Positions 25,554 to 35,003 of a DNA stretch of 64,000 bases are shown piece after piece (the first letter of the stretch is position 1; every line of letters starts with the position of its first letter). Position numbers and translations under genes: made by a program. Source of the DNA: Caballeronia calidae (lineage in GTDB: Bacteria; Pseudomonadota; Gammaproteobacteria; Burkholderiales; Burkholderiaceae). The stretch lies in the NCBI RefSeq assembly GCF_900044055.2, contig NZ_FCOX02000026.1:53756-117755 (forward strand), in the 5' to 3' direction. The notes under the pieces were generated by a model. That model was not told the origin of the DNA. It saw nothing but the letters and a program-made list of their open reading frames with translations, and searched no databases.

Positions 25554-28500
25554 ATGAAGAAGTTGTCGTTTCTCGTTTCGCGCTGGTTTCTGGCGCTGCT
25601 TGCGCTGGCATTGCTCTCTCTCGCGATATGGTTCATCGGCCCCTATCTGGCGTTCAATGAACTGAAGCCTCTGGAGGGCGTCGGCATACGGGTGCTGGTC
25701 ATCGCGTTATTGTTGTGCGGTGTCTTGCTGTGGCTGAACGGCTGGTCGACGGCCATTGTGTTCGGCGTGCTGTCATGTCTCGCCATCTGGCATGGCGCGC
25801 CGCTTCTGAGCATCGGTCAGGCACGGCCATTGGCTTCCCCTGCGGCGCGCGTCGGCTTGATCGCCGCGGTGATCGTCCTGTTTGCCCTCTTCGGCCTTCA
25901 TTGGGTCTGGAAGCGGATGCGCAGCGACGAACAGTTCCTGAAGAAGGCGCTGCGCTTCGACAGCAAGACGGTATCCCCGGCAGCCGCACGCATCGGACAG
26001 ATCGAGGCGCGCATGAATGTCGCACTGGCGCGACTGAAATCGATGCGCACAGGTGCGAGGGGGCTCACTCGCCTGTTCCAGGGCACGCGCTATCTCTATG
26101 AACTGCCGTGGTACATCACGCTGGGCGCCCCGTCTTCCGGCAAGTCGCGCGCGTTGCTCAATTCGGGACTGTCATTCCCCGAGGGCAATTCCACCTTGCG
26201 GGCGGGCAGCGCGCCCGGCGCCACACAGCAGGTCGATTGGTGGCTCGCGAATGAAGCCGTTCTGATCGACACCGCCGGCTACTATGTTCGCCCGGGCACG
26301 TCGTTGCACTCGCTGCCGGACGCAGCGGAGGACACCCGCGATCAAAACACCCGGAACCGGGAACCGCTGACCCGCGGTCCGAATTCGAGCAAGAGCAGCG
26401 TTCCCGTTTCCGACACGGATCATCATCGCCTTCTCGACAATGATGAGTGGTTCGGCCTGCTCGCGCTGCTGCGACGCCGGCGTCCGCGCGCACCCGTCAA
26501 CGGTGCGTTGCTGACCATCCGGCTCGATACGCTGACCTCCCCTGACGCTTCCGCGCGCATCGCCGAAGCGCACGCGCTTCGCGAACGTCTCGCCGATTTG
26601 CGCAGCACGCTCGGTGTTCGCTTTCCGGTGTACGTGATGATCACGCAGATGGATCGTCTGCCGGGCTTTCTGGACTATTTCGCGTCGCTGACCGAAGAAA
26701 CCCGCGCCCAGATATGGGGCGTCACCTTGCCCGCTGGCGCGTCGCCCGAGCATCTCGCGCTTCGGACGTTCTGCGAGGAGCAACTGCGAGCACTCGCTTC
26801 GCGCGTGGCCTCCGGCGTCAACACGCGCCTGGACGACGAGTACGACATGAACTGCCGACGCAGTCTCGCGAGACTACCCGAAGCGTTCGCCGCGATCATC
26901 GCGCCGCTGTGCGATGTGCTCGGCGAACTGTTCGTCGACTCGCGCTACGACGACACGCAGCAACGCGCGATGTTGCGCGGCGTCTATTTCACGAGCGCGA
27001 TGCAAGGCGGCATGGACGTCGTTGCCGAGCCGCTGACCGTGATGCGACGGATCACAGCGGAGAAGCTTGTAGATCGCACGCACGAGGCAGGCAATCAGAG
27101 CTACTTTCTGCATACGCTCTTCGCCAGGGTGATCCTGCGGGAAGCACACCTCGTGCGGCCGAATCTGCGGTGGGAATACCGGTTTCGCGCGCTGCGGCTC
27201 GTCGGCCACGCGCTCCCCCTGCTGCTGTTCGGATGGCTCGCAGTGGGCCTGTTCACGAGCTTCGGCAATAACAGCGCTTATCTCGACGCCATCACGCGCA
27301 AGACCCATGCGTTGTCCGCGAAGATCACGCAGCTTTATCGTGAGCCGAAAGCGGAGAGCGTCCCGGACGCGCTCACTGAGGCGCGTTATCTGCCCACCTG
27401 GACGGGACTCGATCTCTCCGCGCCGGATCCGGGCTTCCGCTTCGGCCTCTATTCGGCGCCCGCGGTCGTTGACGCAAGCGACGCGACGTATCGCGCGCTG
27501 GAGAACAACTTGCTGTTACCGCATATCGTGCATCGCCTCGAGGATGCGCTCTCTCAAGCGATCACCGATAAAGACGCCGCAGCCTCCTATAACGCCCTGC
27601 GCGTCTACCTGATGCTGTACGACCGCGAGAAATTCGACGCCGGCGAAGTCAAGGCATGGGTGCTCGACGATTGGGCCCGAACCGACAGCGCGTCGGTGTT
27701 CGGCGGCCGCGCGTCGATGATCGATCACGTGCAGCAACTATTCTCCGGCGATCGAATCGTGCAATCGCCCCTGATCCGCAATGACGCGCTGATTCAGCGC
27801 GCCCGCGCCCTGCTCGACACCAGCAACGGAACGCAGCGCCTCTACGAGCGCGCCAAGGCCGCGATGACGGCGGAATCGCCGGACGAGTTCACGCTGCTGC
27901 GCGCGGTGGGTCCACAGGCCGGTACCGTAGTTACGCGGGCGAGCGGCGCACCGCTTTCGCGCGGCGTGGCGGGGCTTTTCAGCTACGACGGTTATCGCAA
28001 CCTGTTCGACAAGCGCCTGCACGAGTTCGTCCAGCGCGCCCGCAACGACGACGCGTGGGTCATGGGGCGGTCGTATCTCGAGGATTGGTCGAACACGGAT
28101 CAAAAAAAAACAGCTGACTTCGTGAAATCCGCGGCGGGTGCCGACGATTCCCTCAGCGAAGCCATTCGTCGGCTGTATCTGACGGAATATGCCCAGCGAT
28201 GGGAGGCCTTTCTCGCCGATATCCGTCCGGTGACCGGCACGAGCCTTTCGTTCAATCTGCAGATCCTGAGGCAATTCGCGGCACCGGATTCGCCGCTCGC
28301 GCGTCTCGCACGAGCGGCCGTCCGCGAAACCACATTGACGCGCAATCCCGGCGCCAATGACTCGCTGTTGCAAAAGACCAGCGACCAGCTCGCGCAGAAG
28401 GCGGACAAGGCGCTCGGCATCCGGGCGGAGGAACGTATCGAGCGAGAGCTCGTCGACAATCGTTTCGCCGCATTACGGGAAATGGTCACCGGCGACGCGT

Positions 28501-29549
28501 CCGCCCAGGACGGCGCGTCCACACCGGGCACACCGGGAAACAAGACGGGGCTGGACGGCGTGAGCGCGTTGCTCAACGAGAACTACACGGCGATGACCGT
28601 CGCGGACAATGCGCTCACGAACAATAGTCTGCCTCCCGCGAGCGACGCGTCGGCGAAGTTGAAGATGGCGGCGAACACGATGCCCGCGCCCTTTCGCGAA
28701 GTGCTCCTCGGCTTGTCGTCACAAGGCTCGCGCGAGGTCGCTGAAGGCATCGGCCAGCTGCTTTCGCGTCAGATGCAGTCGGTCGTCGGCGATGTCTGCC
28801 GCCTTGCGATCGAGGGCAACTTCCCTTTTTCGCCCGACAGTAAGCGCGATGTCAGCATCGACGACTTCACGCGCATGTTCGCCCAGGGCGGCGTCATCGA
28901 TGATTTCTTCACCAAGAATCTCGGGCCGCTCGTCGACGTATCCGGCAAGCCGTGGCGCTACAAGACGCTGCCTGGCGCCACGGAGCCGGTTCATGGCCCG
29001 GATCTGGAGCCCTTCGAGCATGCTCGCGATATCCGCAACGTTTTCTTTGGGGAACAGGGTAAGCAGTTGTCGTGGAAGATGGAACTGCGCGTGCCCGACC
29101 TCGACCCGACGGTCCTGAGTCTTGCAATCGATATCGATGGTCAAAGCATGCTGTACGAACATGGCCCGGTGCGGCCGTTGTTCGCCGCATGGCCCGGACC
29201 GCGCGGCGGCGTGCATGCGGAGATCACGGCGAGCCCGAGAATCCGCCAGGAAACGTCGACGATTGCCGTCGATGGTCCGTGGGCCTTGATGCGGTTGTTG
29301 CGCAAGGGACAAGTCGTTCCGACGGCCACGCCCGGACGCACACGCGTCGCACTGGAGTTCGACGGCCGTAAGGCGGTTCTGGATATCGCGAGCCCCGGCA
29401 GCGTGGCCAACCCGCTCACGAGCGATCTCCTCACGACTTTCCGTTGCCCCAGCGGGATGCCGATATTCGCACTCGCGGACAGCGGACCACCGCCCGGCCT
29501 TCCGTCAGCAGCGACCGCTCCCCCGACAGCAGCGCAGACCGCACGCTGA
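25554..29549 (+). CDS. tssM: T6SS inner-membrane protein TssM (IcmF)
   Basis: The 1331-aa product has two N-terminal transmembrane helices (about 9-30 and 40-65) and a third near 105-120. A cytoplasmic NTPase-like domain carries Walker A GAPSSGKS (191-198) and IDTAGYYVRP. A further helix lies at about 545-565. A large periplasmic part ends with the beta-domain that binds TssJ. The start ATGAAGAAG at 25554 is chosen over the open frame to 25422, because the signal-like helix begins there. It ends the rightward operon and has the usual length. Confidence 0.95.
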   Translation: MKKLSFLVSRWFLALLALALLSLAIWFIGPYLAFNELKPLEGVGIRVLVIALLLCGVLLWLNGWSTAIVFGVLSCLAIWHGAPLLSIGQARPLASPAARVGLIAAVIVLFALFGLHWVWKRMRSDEQFLKKALRFDSKTVSPAAARIGQIEARMNVALARLKSMRTGARGLTRLFQGTRYLYELPWYITLGAPSSGKSRALLNSGLSFPEGNSTLRAGSAPGATQQVDWWLANEAVLIDTAGYYVRPGTSLHSLPDAAEDTRDQNTRNREPLTRGPNSSKSSVPVSDTDHHRLLDNDEWFGLLALLRRRRPRAPVNGALLTIRLDTLTSPDASARIAEAHALRERLADLRSTLGVRFPVYVMITQMDRLPGFLDYFASLTEETRAQIWGVTLPAGASPEHLALRTFCEEQLRALASRVASGVNTRLDDEYDMNCRRSLARLPEAFAAIIAPLCDVLGELFVDSRYDDTQQRAMLRGVYFTSAMQGGMDVVAEPLTVMRRITAEKLVDRTHEAGNQSYFLHTLFARVILREAHLVRPNLRWEYRFRALRLVGHALPLLLFGWLAVGLFTSFGNNSAYLDAITRKTHALSAKITQLYREPKAESVPDALTEARYLPTWTGLDLSAPDPGFRFGLYSAPAVVDASDATYRALENNLLLPHIVHRLEDALSQAITDKDAAASYNALRVYLMLYDREKFDAGEVKAWVLDDWARTDSASVFGGRASMIDHVQQLFSGDRIVQSPLIRNDALIQRARALLDTSNGTQRLYERAKAAMTAESPDEFTLLRAVGPQAGTVVTRASGAPLSRGVAGLFSYDGYRNLFDKRLHEFVQRARNDDAWVMGRSYLEDWSNTDQKKTADFVKSAAGADDSLSEAIRRLYLTEYAQRWEAFLADIRPVTGTSLSFNLQILRQFAAPDSPLARLARAAVRETTLTRNPGANDSLLQKTSDQLAQKADKALGIRAEERIERELVDNRFAALREMVTGDASAQDGASTPGTPGNKTGLDGVSALLNENYTAMTVADNALTNNSLPPASDASAKLKMAANTMPAPFREVLLGLSSQGSREVAEGIGQLLSRQMQSVVGDVCRLAIEGNFPFSPDSKRDVSIDDFTRMFAQGGVIDDFFTKNLGPLVDVSGKPWRYKTLPGATEPVHGPDLEPFEHARDIRNVFFGEQGKQLSWKMELRVPDLDPTVLSLAIDIDGQSMLYEHGPVRPLFAAWPGPRGGVHAEITASPRIRQETSTIAVDGPWALMRLLRKGQVVPTATPGRTRVALEFDGRKAVLDIASPGSVANPLTSDLLTTFRCPSGMPIFALADSGPPPGLPSAATAPPTAAQTAR

Positions 29550-29642
29550 GCCGGTGGACGGGCTCAATGCCCTGCGCGCCCGCATCATCGAATGGCGCAT
29601 GCGCCGCTCCGGTCGACGGAACGCGACGCAGCCTCGACAACC

Positions 29643-30224
29643 TCAGCGCACGAGCGGCTTCGCCTGCTCCATCGCCGACGCGCGCACGAACTTGCCCGCG
29701 CCCAGATGGTGAATCGTATGCAGCGGCTGGTTCGACTCGTCGACGATCCAGTGGCCGTCGGCGAACACGCGCGCATCGGCGGCGGCCGCGACGACTTCGG
29801 CGAAACAGGTGTCGTAGGCGTCTTCGGTGTGTTTCTCGTCGATCAACCGGCATTCGAGCCACGCGGCGCAGTTCTTTTCGATGAGCGGCAGGCCGAGCAC
29901 CGGCCCCTGCACCGTCTCGATGCCGAAGGCTTCGAACTTGTCGATGTCGCGCCCGCTCGACGAGCCGACCGCATAAGTGAGATCGATCATCGCGGCGCCC
30001 GGCACGATGATGCCGAACGTGCCGCTCGCGGCGGCGAGCTCGCGCGTGTACGTGCTCTTGTCGATCACGACGGCGATGCGCGGCGGCGTGAACTCCACCG
30101 GCATCGACCACGCGGCGGCCATCACGTTGCGGCGGCCGCCATGCGTGCTCGTCACGAGAACGGTCGGGCCATGGTTGATAAGGCGGCTGGCGTGCTCCAG
30201 CTTCACGGGAAGAAAGTGACTCAT
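29643..30224 (-). CDS. Flavin-reductase-like FMN-binding split-barrel protein
   Basis: The 193-aa product belongs to the flavin reductase/NADH:FMN oxidoreductase-like family: HGPTVLVTSTHGGRRNVMAA (FMN-phosphate strand), PPRIAVVIDKSTYTRELAAA, SGTFGIIVPG. Such proteins reduce FMN or bind it for a partner oxygenase; the partner is not evident here. ATG 30224 is chosen because homology starts there (MSHFLPVKLEHASRLI). The frame is open further upstream to 30359 without family character. It runs in the same direction as the glucarate genes, 165 bases after gudD, so it may be read with them. It converges on tssM. Confidence 0.8.
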   Translation of the reverse strand: MSHFLPVKLEHASRLINHGPTVLVTSTHGGRRNVMAAAWSMPVEFTPPRIAVVIDKSTYTRELAAASGTFGIIVPGAAMIDLTYAVGSSSGRDIDKFEAFGIETVQGPVLGLPLIEKNCAAWLECRLIDEKHTEDAYDTCFAEVVAAAADARVFADGHWIVDESNQPLHTIHHLGAGKFVRASAMEQAKPLVR

Positions 30225-30389
30225 GGTTTTATGGATGCAGAAGACAATTCGCGTGATTGTATTCGGCATGCGACGCGTCTGCCCGCAAGCAGTTCCATGG
30301 CGACCCGCGCGAGGCGAAGAACGAGACCGCCATCGCCATCGGCGCGGGCGAGTTGCCACAACAACTGCCCGCCGCAGACCGCTATCGCA

Positions 30390-31769
30390 TCAACGCACGA
30401 GGCACGGCTTCTTGTTGTCGAACTTCCAGTTCGGGATCAGATACTGCATCGCGACGCCGTCATCGCGCGCGCCGAGGCCGTGCTGCTGATACAGCGCATG
30501 CGCCTTCTCGACTTCATCCATATCCAGCTCGACGCCGAGACCCGGCACTTCCGGCACCTTCACCTTGCCGCCGACGATCTGCAGCGGATCGCGCGTCAAA
30601 CGCTGGCCGTCCTGCCAGATCCAGTGCGTATCGATCGCGGTGATCTTGCCCGGCGCGGCAGCGGCGACGTGCGTGAACATCGCGAGGGAAATATCGAAGT
30701 GATTGTTCGAGTGCGAACCCCACGTGAGGCCCCAGTCGTTGCACATCTGCGCGACGCGCACCGAACCCTGCATCGTCCAGAAATGCGGGTCGGCGAGCGG
30801 AATATCGACCGATTGCAACTGGATCGCGTGACCCATCTGGCGCCAGTCCGTGGCGATCATGTTGGTCGCGGTCGGCAGGCCCGTCGCGCGGCGGAATTCG
30901 GCCATCACTTCGCGGCCCGAATAGCCGTTCTCCGCGCCGCACGGATCTTCCGCGTAGGCGAGCACATCGTGCTTGTCGCGGCACAGGCGGATCGCTTCGG
31001 CCAATGACCACGCGCCGTTCGGATCGAGCGTCACACGCGCATCGGGGAAGCGCTCGGCGAGCGCGGTGACCGCTTCGATTTCTTCATCGCCCGCGAGCAC
31101 GCCGCCCTTCAGCTTGAAATCGTTGAAGCCGTAACGCGCCTGCGCGGCTTCGGCAAGACGCACCACCGCTTCGGGGGTCAACGCGACTTCGGTGCGCAGG
31201 CGTTCCCAGTCGTCCTTGCCGTCCGCGCCGGATGCGTATTGCAGGTCGGTCTTGTTGCGATCGCCAACATAGAACAGATAGCCGAGCATCTCCACTTCAT
31301 CGCGCTGCTGGCCTTCGCCGAGCAACGCCGCGACGGGCACGCCGAGATGCTTGCCGAGCAGATCGAGCAACGCCGCTTCGAGCGCAGTGACGGCATGAAT
31401 GGTCGTGCGCAGATCGAAGGTCTGCAGGCCGCGTCCGCCCGCGTCGCGATCGGCGAACTTGGTGCGGACCTGATTCAGCACCGAATGAAGATTGCCGATC
31501 GATTGCCCGACGACGAGCGCACGCGCATCGTCGATGGTCTTGCGGATGTTCTCGCCGCCCGGCACTTCGCCGACGCCCGTATTGCCCGCGCTGTCCTTCA
31601 GGATCACGATGTTGCGCGTGAAGAACGGTCCGTGCGCGCCGGAGAGATTCATGAGCATGCTGTCACGCCCCGCAACGGGGATGACACGCAGTTCGGTGAC
31701 GGTAGGCGTTGCGTTGACGCGAGTTGAGGTCGTAGACATGAGCGAAGTACCGGTTGTTGATTGAGACAT
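30390..31769 (-). CDS. gudD: D-glucarate dehydratase
   Basis: The 459-aa enolase-superfamily enzyme is close to E. coli GudD through most of its length: GPFFTRNIVILKDSAGNTGV, FKLKGGVLAG (KxK base), VTLDPNGAWSLAEA (metal Asp), ATNMIATDWRQMGHAIQLQS, and TWGSHSNNHFDISLAM (catalytic His). It converts D-glucarate to 5-keto-4-deoxyglucarate. ATG 31769 gives 459 aa; an in-frame ATG at 31739 would give 449, nearer the E. coli length, and neither has a clear Shine-Dalgarno. It lies 79 bases downstream of the permease. Confidence 0.95.
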   Translation of the reverse strand: MSQSTTGTSLMSTTSTRVNATPTVTELRVIPVAGRDSMLMNLSGAHGPFFTRNIVILKDSAGNTGVGEVPGGENIRKTIDDARALVVGQSIGNLHSVLNQVRTKFADRDAGGRGLQTFDLRTTIHAVTALEAALLDLLGKHLGVPVAALLGEGQQRDEVEMLGYLFYVGDRNKTDLQYASGADGKDDWERLRTEVALTPEAVVRLAEAAQARYGFNDFKLKGGVLAGDEEIEAVTALAERFPDARVTLDPNGAWSLAEAIRLCRDKHDVLAYAEDPCGAENGYSGREVMAEFRRATGLPTATNMIATDWRQMGHAIQLQSVDIPLADPHFWTMQGSVRVAQMCNDWGLTWGSHSNNHFDISLAMFTHVAAAAPGKITAIDTHWIWQDGQRLTRDPLQIVGGKVKVPEVPGLGVELDMDEVEKAHALYQQHGLGARDDGVAMQYLIPNWKFDNKKPCLVR

Positions 31770-31848
31770 GGCGCGCGCCGTGAGAATCAGACGGCGCCCT
31801 GGGTTTCCATGTAAAGCGCGTACGGCGAGAGTCGACGTCGTGTGTGCG

Positions 31849-33276
31849 TCACTCGGCCAGTTCGAAGCGTTGAATCTTGCCGACGACGAACAGATAGCAG
31901 ACGATCGCGATCAGCGCATTCGCGCTCACGAACACGAGCGCCGATGCGAACGAGCCGGTGCCCTGCACGAGATAGCCGATGACGATCGGCGTCGTGATGC
32001 CCGCCGTATTGCCGAAGGTGTTGAAGAGCGCCGCGCACAGCCCGCTCGCCTGCTTCGGCGCGGTATCGGAGACCACGGCCCAGCCGAGCGCGCCGATGCC
32101 CTTGCCGAAGAACGCCGCGGCCATGATGCCCACCACGAGCCACTGATTATCGACGTAGTTGCACACGATCATGCAGGTGGACAGCAGCAGGCCGACGACG
32201 ATCGGCACCTTGCGCGCGGTGGACGTCGAGAAGCCGCTCTTCATCAGCCGGTCGGAGATGACGCCGCCAAGCACGCCGCCGAGAAAACCCGCGATCGCCG
32301 GAATCGATGCGACGAAGCCCGCCTTCAGGATCGACATATGGCGTTCCTGCACGAGATAGATCGGGAACCAGGTCAGGAAGAAGTAGGTGAGCGTCGTGAT
32401 GCAGTATTGCGCGATGAACACGCCGAGCATCATGCGGCTCTTGAGCAGTTGCGCGAAGACCTTGCGGCCATGCACGCCGTCCTTCGAACCCGCCCTCGCG
32501 GCGCGGCGCTCCTTCGCGAGCTGCTTGTCTTCGAGGTCGACCATCGCGCCGTTATCGGCGATGAAGCGGACTTCGGCGTCGTTCGCGAGCGGATGTTCGC
32601 GCGGCGCAAAGATGGTCTTCAGCCACACGCCGGTGAGCACGACACCCAGCGCGCCCATCGCGAAGAACACGTACGGCCAGCCGTAAGTGTGCGTGATCCA
32701 GCCCATGATCGGCGTGAACAGCACGGCCGCGAAATACTGCGACGAATTGAAGATCGCCGACGCCGTGCCGCGTTCGGCCGTCGGGAACCACGTGGCCGTC
32801 AGGCGGGAATTGCCCGGAAAGGCCGGTGCCTCGGCCGCGCCGACGAGAAAGCGCAGCGCGAAGAGCGTGACGATCGCCGCCGCGACCGGCAAGCCCGCGA
32901 CGAAACCTTGCAGCGCCGTCAGCACCGACCAGAAGAAGATGCTGCAAGCGTACACGCGCTTCGAGCCGAAGCGGTCGAGCAGCCAACCGCCCGGAATTTG
33001 CGCGATCACATACGCCCACGCGAACGACGAGAAGATGTACCCCATCGCGACCGGCGAAATGCCGAGCGCGTGCTGAATCGACGAACCCGTGATGGACAGC
33101 GTCGCGCGGTCGGCGTAGTTGACCGTCGTGACGAGGAACAGCATGAGCACGATCAGGAACCGCGCCTTGCTGCGTCCCGCGTAACTGGTCGCGTCGGCCC
33201 TGCCAGCCGCGGCGACGCCGCCACGGGCACTTTCCTGGGCAAGCGAATCTCGCGCCCGCTGTACGCCATTCTCCAT
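31849..33276 (-). CDS. gudP: Glucarate/galactarate-type MFS permease (ACS family)
   Basis: The 475-aa product has 12 hydrophobic segments and anion:cation symporter motifs. These include RFLIVLMLFLVTTVNYADRA at TM1, GWLLDRFGSKRVYACSIFFW after TM2, and FLVGAAEAPAFPGNSRLTAT after TM4. Its position before gudD makes D-glucarate/galactarate the expected substrate. ATG 33276 is preferred over the open frame to 33432: GGAG lies about 7 bases upstream, and the longer frame would run over the regulator's operator. Confidence 0.88.
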   Translation of the reverse strand: MENGVQRARDSLAQESARGGVAAAGRADATSYAGRSKARFLIVLMLFLVTTVNYADRATLSITGSSIQHALGISPVAMGYIFSSFAWAYVIAQIPGGWLLDRFGSKRVYACSIFFWSVLTALQGFVAGLPVAAAIVTLFALRFLVGAAEAPAFPGNSRLTATWFPTAERGTASAIFNSSQYFAAVLFTPIMGWITHTYGWPYVFFAMGALGVVLTGVWLKTIFAPREHPLANDAEVRFIADNGAMVDLEDKQLAKERRAARAGSKDGVHGRKVFAQLLKSRMMLGVFIAQYCITTLTYFFLTWFPIYLVQERHMSILKAGFVASIPAIAGFLGGVLGGVISDRLMKSGFSTSTARKVPIVVGLLLSTCMIVCNYVDNQWLVVGIMAAAFFGKGIGALGWAVVSDTAPKQASGLCAALFNTFGNTAGITTPIVIGYLVQGTGSFASALVFVSANALIAIVCYLFVVGKIQRFELAE

Positions 33277-33319
33277 TCTTGTCTCCGGTGTTGTGTGATG
33301 TCCCATGGGTTTGGAGAAT

Positions 33320-33335
33320 ATGTTAGCGCAAACAT
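33320..33335. promoter_or_regulatory. GntR/LacI-type operator in the divergent gud promoter region
   Basis: ATGTTAGCGCAAACAT is a palindrome matching at 14 of 16 positions and is close to the E. coli GntR-type ATGTTA-N4-TAACAT pattern with a central GCGC. It lies 44 bases upstream of the permease start and 107 before the regulator start, so a bound LacI-family protein could control both. Confidence 0.75.
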
Positions 33336-33442
33336 TGAGAAAATTCGGGTTTTCCCGCGTCTTGCTTATAGGATGTCTTATGTCATGAAAGGCGCAATCC
33401 GTTCGACCGTACCGATAAAATGAACATGACAACGGAGTGGAA

Positions 33443-34480
33443 ATGGACGAGAGCTACAGGCCCGCGGCTGGCCGATCGAATCAGGCGAACGAGAGCGTCA
33501 CGCTCGAGGATGTCGCGCGCCTCGCGGGCGTCACGGCGATGACCGTGTCGCGCGCATTGAAGCGGCCCGAACTGGTGAAGGAAGAGACCAGGCAACGCGT
33601 GCTGGATGCGGTGCAGGCCACAGGTTACGTCCCCAACATGCTCGCGGGCGCCCTGGCGACGAACAAAAGTCATCTCGTCGCCCTGCTGCTGCCGACCATC
33701 GCGACATCCATCTTCACGGACATGGTGCAGGCGATGATGTCGACGCTCGCCGCCTCCGGCTACCAGACGCTCCTCGGCCTGACCGACTATCTTCGCGATC
33801 GCGAGGAGCAGATCGTGCAGACGTTGCTCGGCAGGCGTCCGGATGCCATCGTCCTGACCGGCACCGATCATTCCGCGATCACGCGCGACCGGCTGCTCAA
33901 GACAAAGGTGCCGATCATCGAGATCTGGGATCTGACCGACGATCCCATCGACATGCTGATCGGCTTCTCGCACGAGGCCGTCGGGCGCGCCGTTGCGCGC
34001 CATCTGCTGGACAAGGGTTATCGGCGCTTCGCGGTCCTGTCCGCCGACGATCCGCGCGGCTTGCGGCGAAGCGGAAGCATCGTCGAGGAATTGAAGCGGC
34101 ACGGCGTGCACGACGTGCCGATGGAAGTCCTGCGCGCGCCCGCCACCCTGCAAACCGGGCGCGAAGGTTTGGTCCGCCTGCTCGAGAAAGGCTTGCCCGA
34201 CGTGATCGCGTGCAGCACCGACACCCTCGCGCAGGGCGTTCTCGCGGAAGCGGCGAGGCGCGGGATCAGCATTCCGCGAGAAGTGGCCGTGATGGGTTTC
34301 GGCGATCTCAGCACTGCCGCGCACGTCCATCCGGCGCTGTCGACCGTTCGGATCGACGGCGCGGCGATCGGCAAGCTCGCCGCCGAAGCGCTTTTGCGCA
34401 GGCTCGATGGAAAAGAGCAAGCACCTGCCGCATTGCGTGTCGATACCGGATTCACGATCGTGGACCGGGAAAGCGCCTGA
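33443..34480 (+). CDS. LacI-family transcriptional regulator of the glucarate genes (GntR-like)
   Basis: The 345-aa product has an N-terminal LacI HTH (about 20-70: VTLEDVARLAGVTAMTVSRA, then the hinge TGYVPNMLAGALATNK). The periplasmic-binding-protein-like sensor domain follows (PTIATSIFTDMVQAMMSTLA, RAVARHLLDKGYRRFAVLSA, RREVAVMGFGDLSTA-like). Among LacI proteins it resembles the gluconate GntR branch. ATG 33443 has CGGAG about 5 bases upstream; a GTG at 33437 is also in frame. It is divergent from gudP/gudD, with the palindrome at 33320 between them. Confidence 0.88.
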   Translation: MDESYRPAAGRSNQANESVTLEDVARLAGVTAMTVSRALKRPELVKEETRQRVLDAVQATGYVPNMLAGALATNKSHLVALLLPTIATSIFTDMVQAMMSTLAASGYQTLLGLTDYLRDREEQIVQTLLGRRPDAIVLTGTDHSAITRDRLLKTKVPIIEIWDLTDDPIDMLIGFSHEAVGRAVARHLLDKGYRRFAVLSADDPRGLRRSGSIVEELKRHGVHDVPMEVLRAPATLQTGREGLVRLLEKGLPDVIACSTDTLAQGVLAEAARRGISIPREVAVMGFGDLSTAAHVHPALSTVRIDGAAIGKLAAEALLRRLDGKEQAPAALRVDTGFTIVDRESA

Positions 34481-34710
34481 TCGATCGTTCGCCGTTGCGC
34501 ACGGCGTCGCCGGCCCGGTCCGGACCTCTTCCCCTTCCAGGCTCTGGCCTGCCTGTTCCCTGCGTGTCGCGACTCCGGCCGGCTCGCGGGCGTCGTTACG
34601 CGCGAGCGTTTTGAACGGGCCCGGCCCGTTTCGCAAGATGAACCGTACGTAAAGCAACGGTATTCGGACTACGGAAGCCATCGAGCGCGGGGGCGTGCAG
34701 AAGGCGAAGA

Positions 34711-34911
34711 GTGACCACATCGCAAAGACGAGATTTCAAAGTCCACCACAAGGAGTGGCTTACGAACGTCGCCAGGTGGTTCAGGTTGCAGAAAGACGTC
34801 GAAGGCATCGAGGATCGACTCGACCAGGCGTTCATTTGCGCGATGAGCGGCAAACCCGGCCGGCCTTTCGATGTCGGCGGTCGCGTGGCAGAAGGCACTG
34901 CTTGCGTTTGA
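34711..34911 (+). CDS. Possible small hypothetical protein
   Basis: A 66-codon frame starting GTG 34711 gives a charged, plausible product (RRDFKVHHKEWLTNVARWFR, LQKDVEGIEDRLDQAF). It has only a weak GAAG-like ribosome site. An opposite-strand frame also covers it, so coding status is uncertain. The rest of 34481-35003 holds a GC-rich palindrome (AACGGGCC-C-GGCCCGTT at 34614-34630), possibly part of a terminator for the LacI-family gene, and otherwise nothing I can name. Confidence 0.3.
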   Translation: MTTSQRRDFKVHHKEWLTNVARWFRLQKDVEGIEDRLDQAFICAMSGKPGRPFDVGGRVAEGTACV

Positions 34912-35003
34912 TTGAACCATCCGTAACATTGCACAGCCAGCCCTCGTCTTGAGCGCTTGCCACGAATCTATCGTCGGCGATTCCCAGCAGGAGCATTACC
35001 TTC

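Noticed and set aside
30225..30389. Protein-like stretch between the flavin-reductase-like gene and gudD (NETAIAIGAGELPQQLPAAD)
   Set aside because: Short, no credible start or ribosome site, and it runs into gudD antisense; I could not match it to any family.
31768..33423. A 551-codon + strand frame opposite gudP
   Set aside because: Arg/His/Glu-rich shadow of a clear 12-TM permease.
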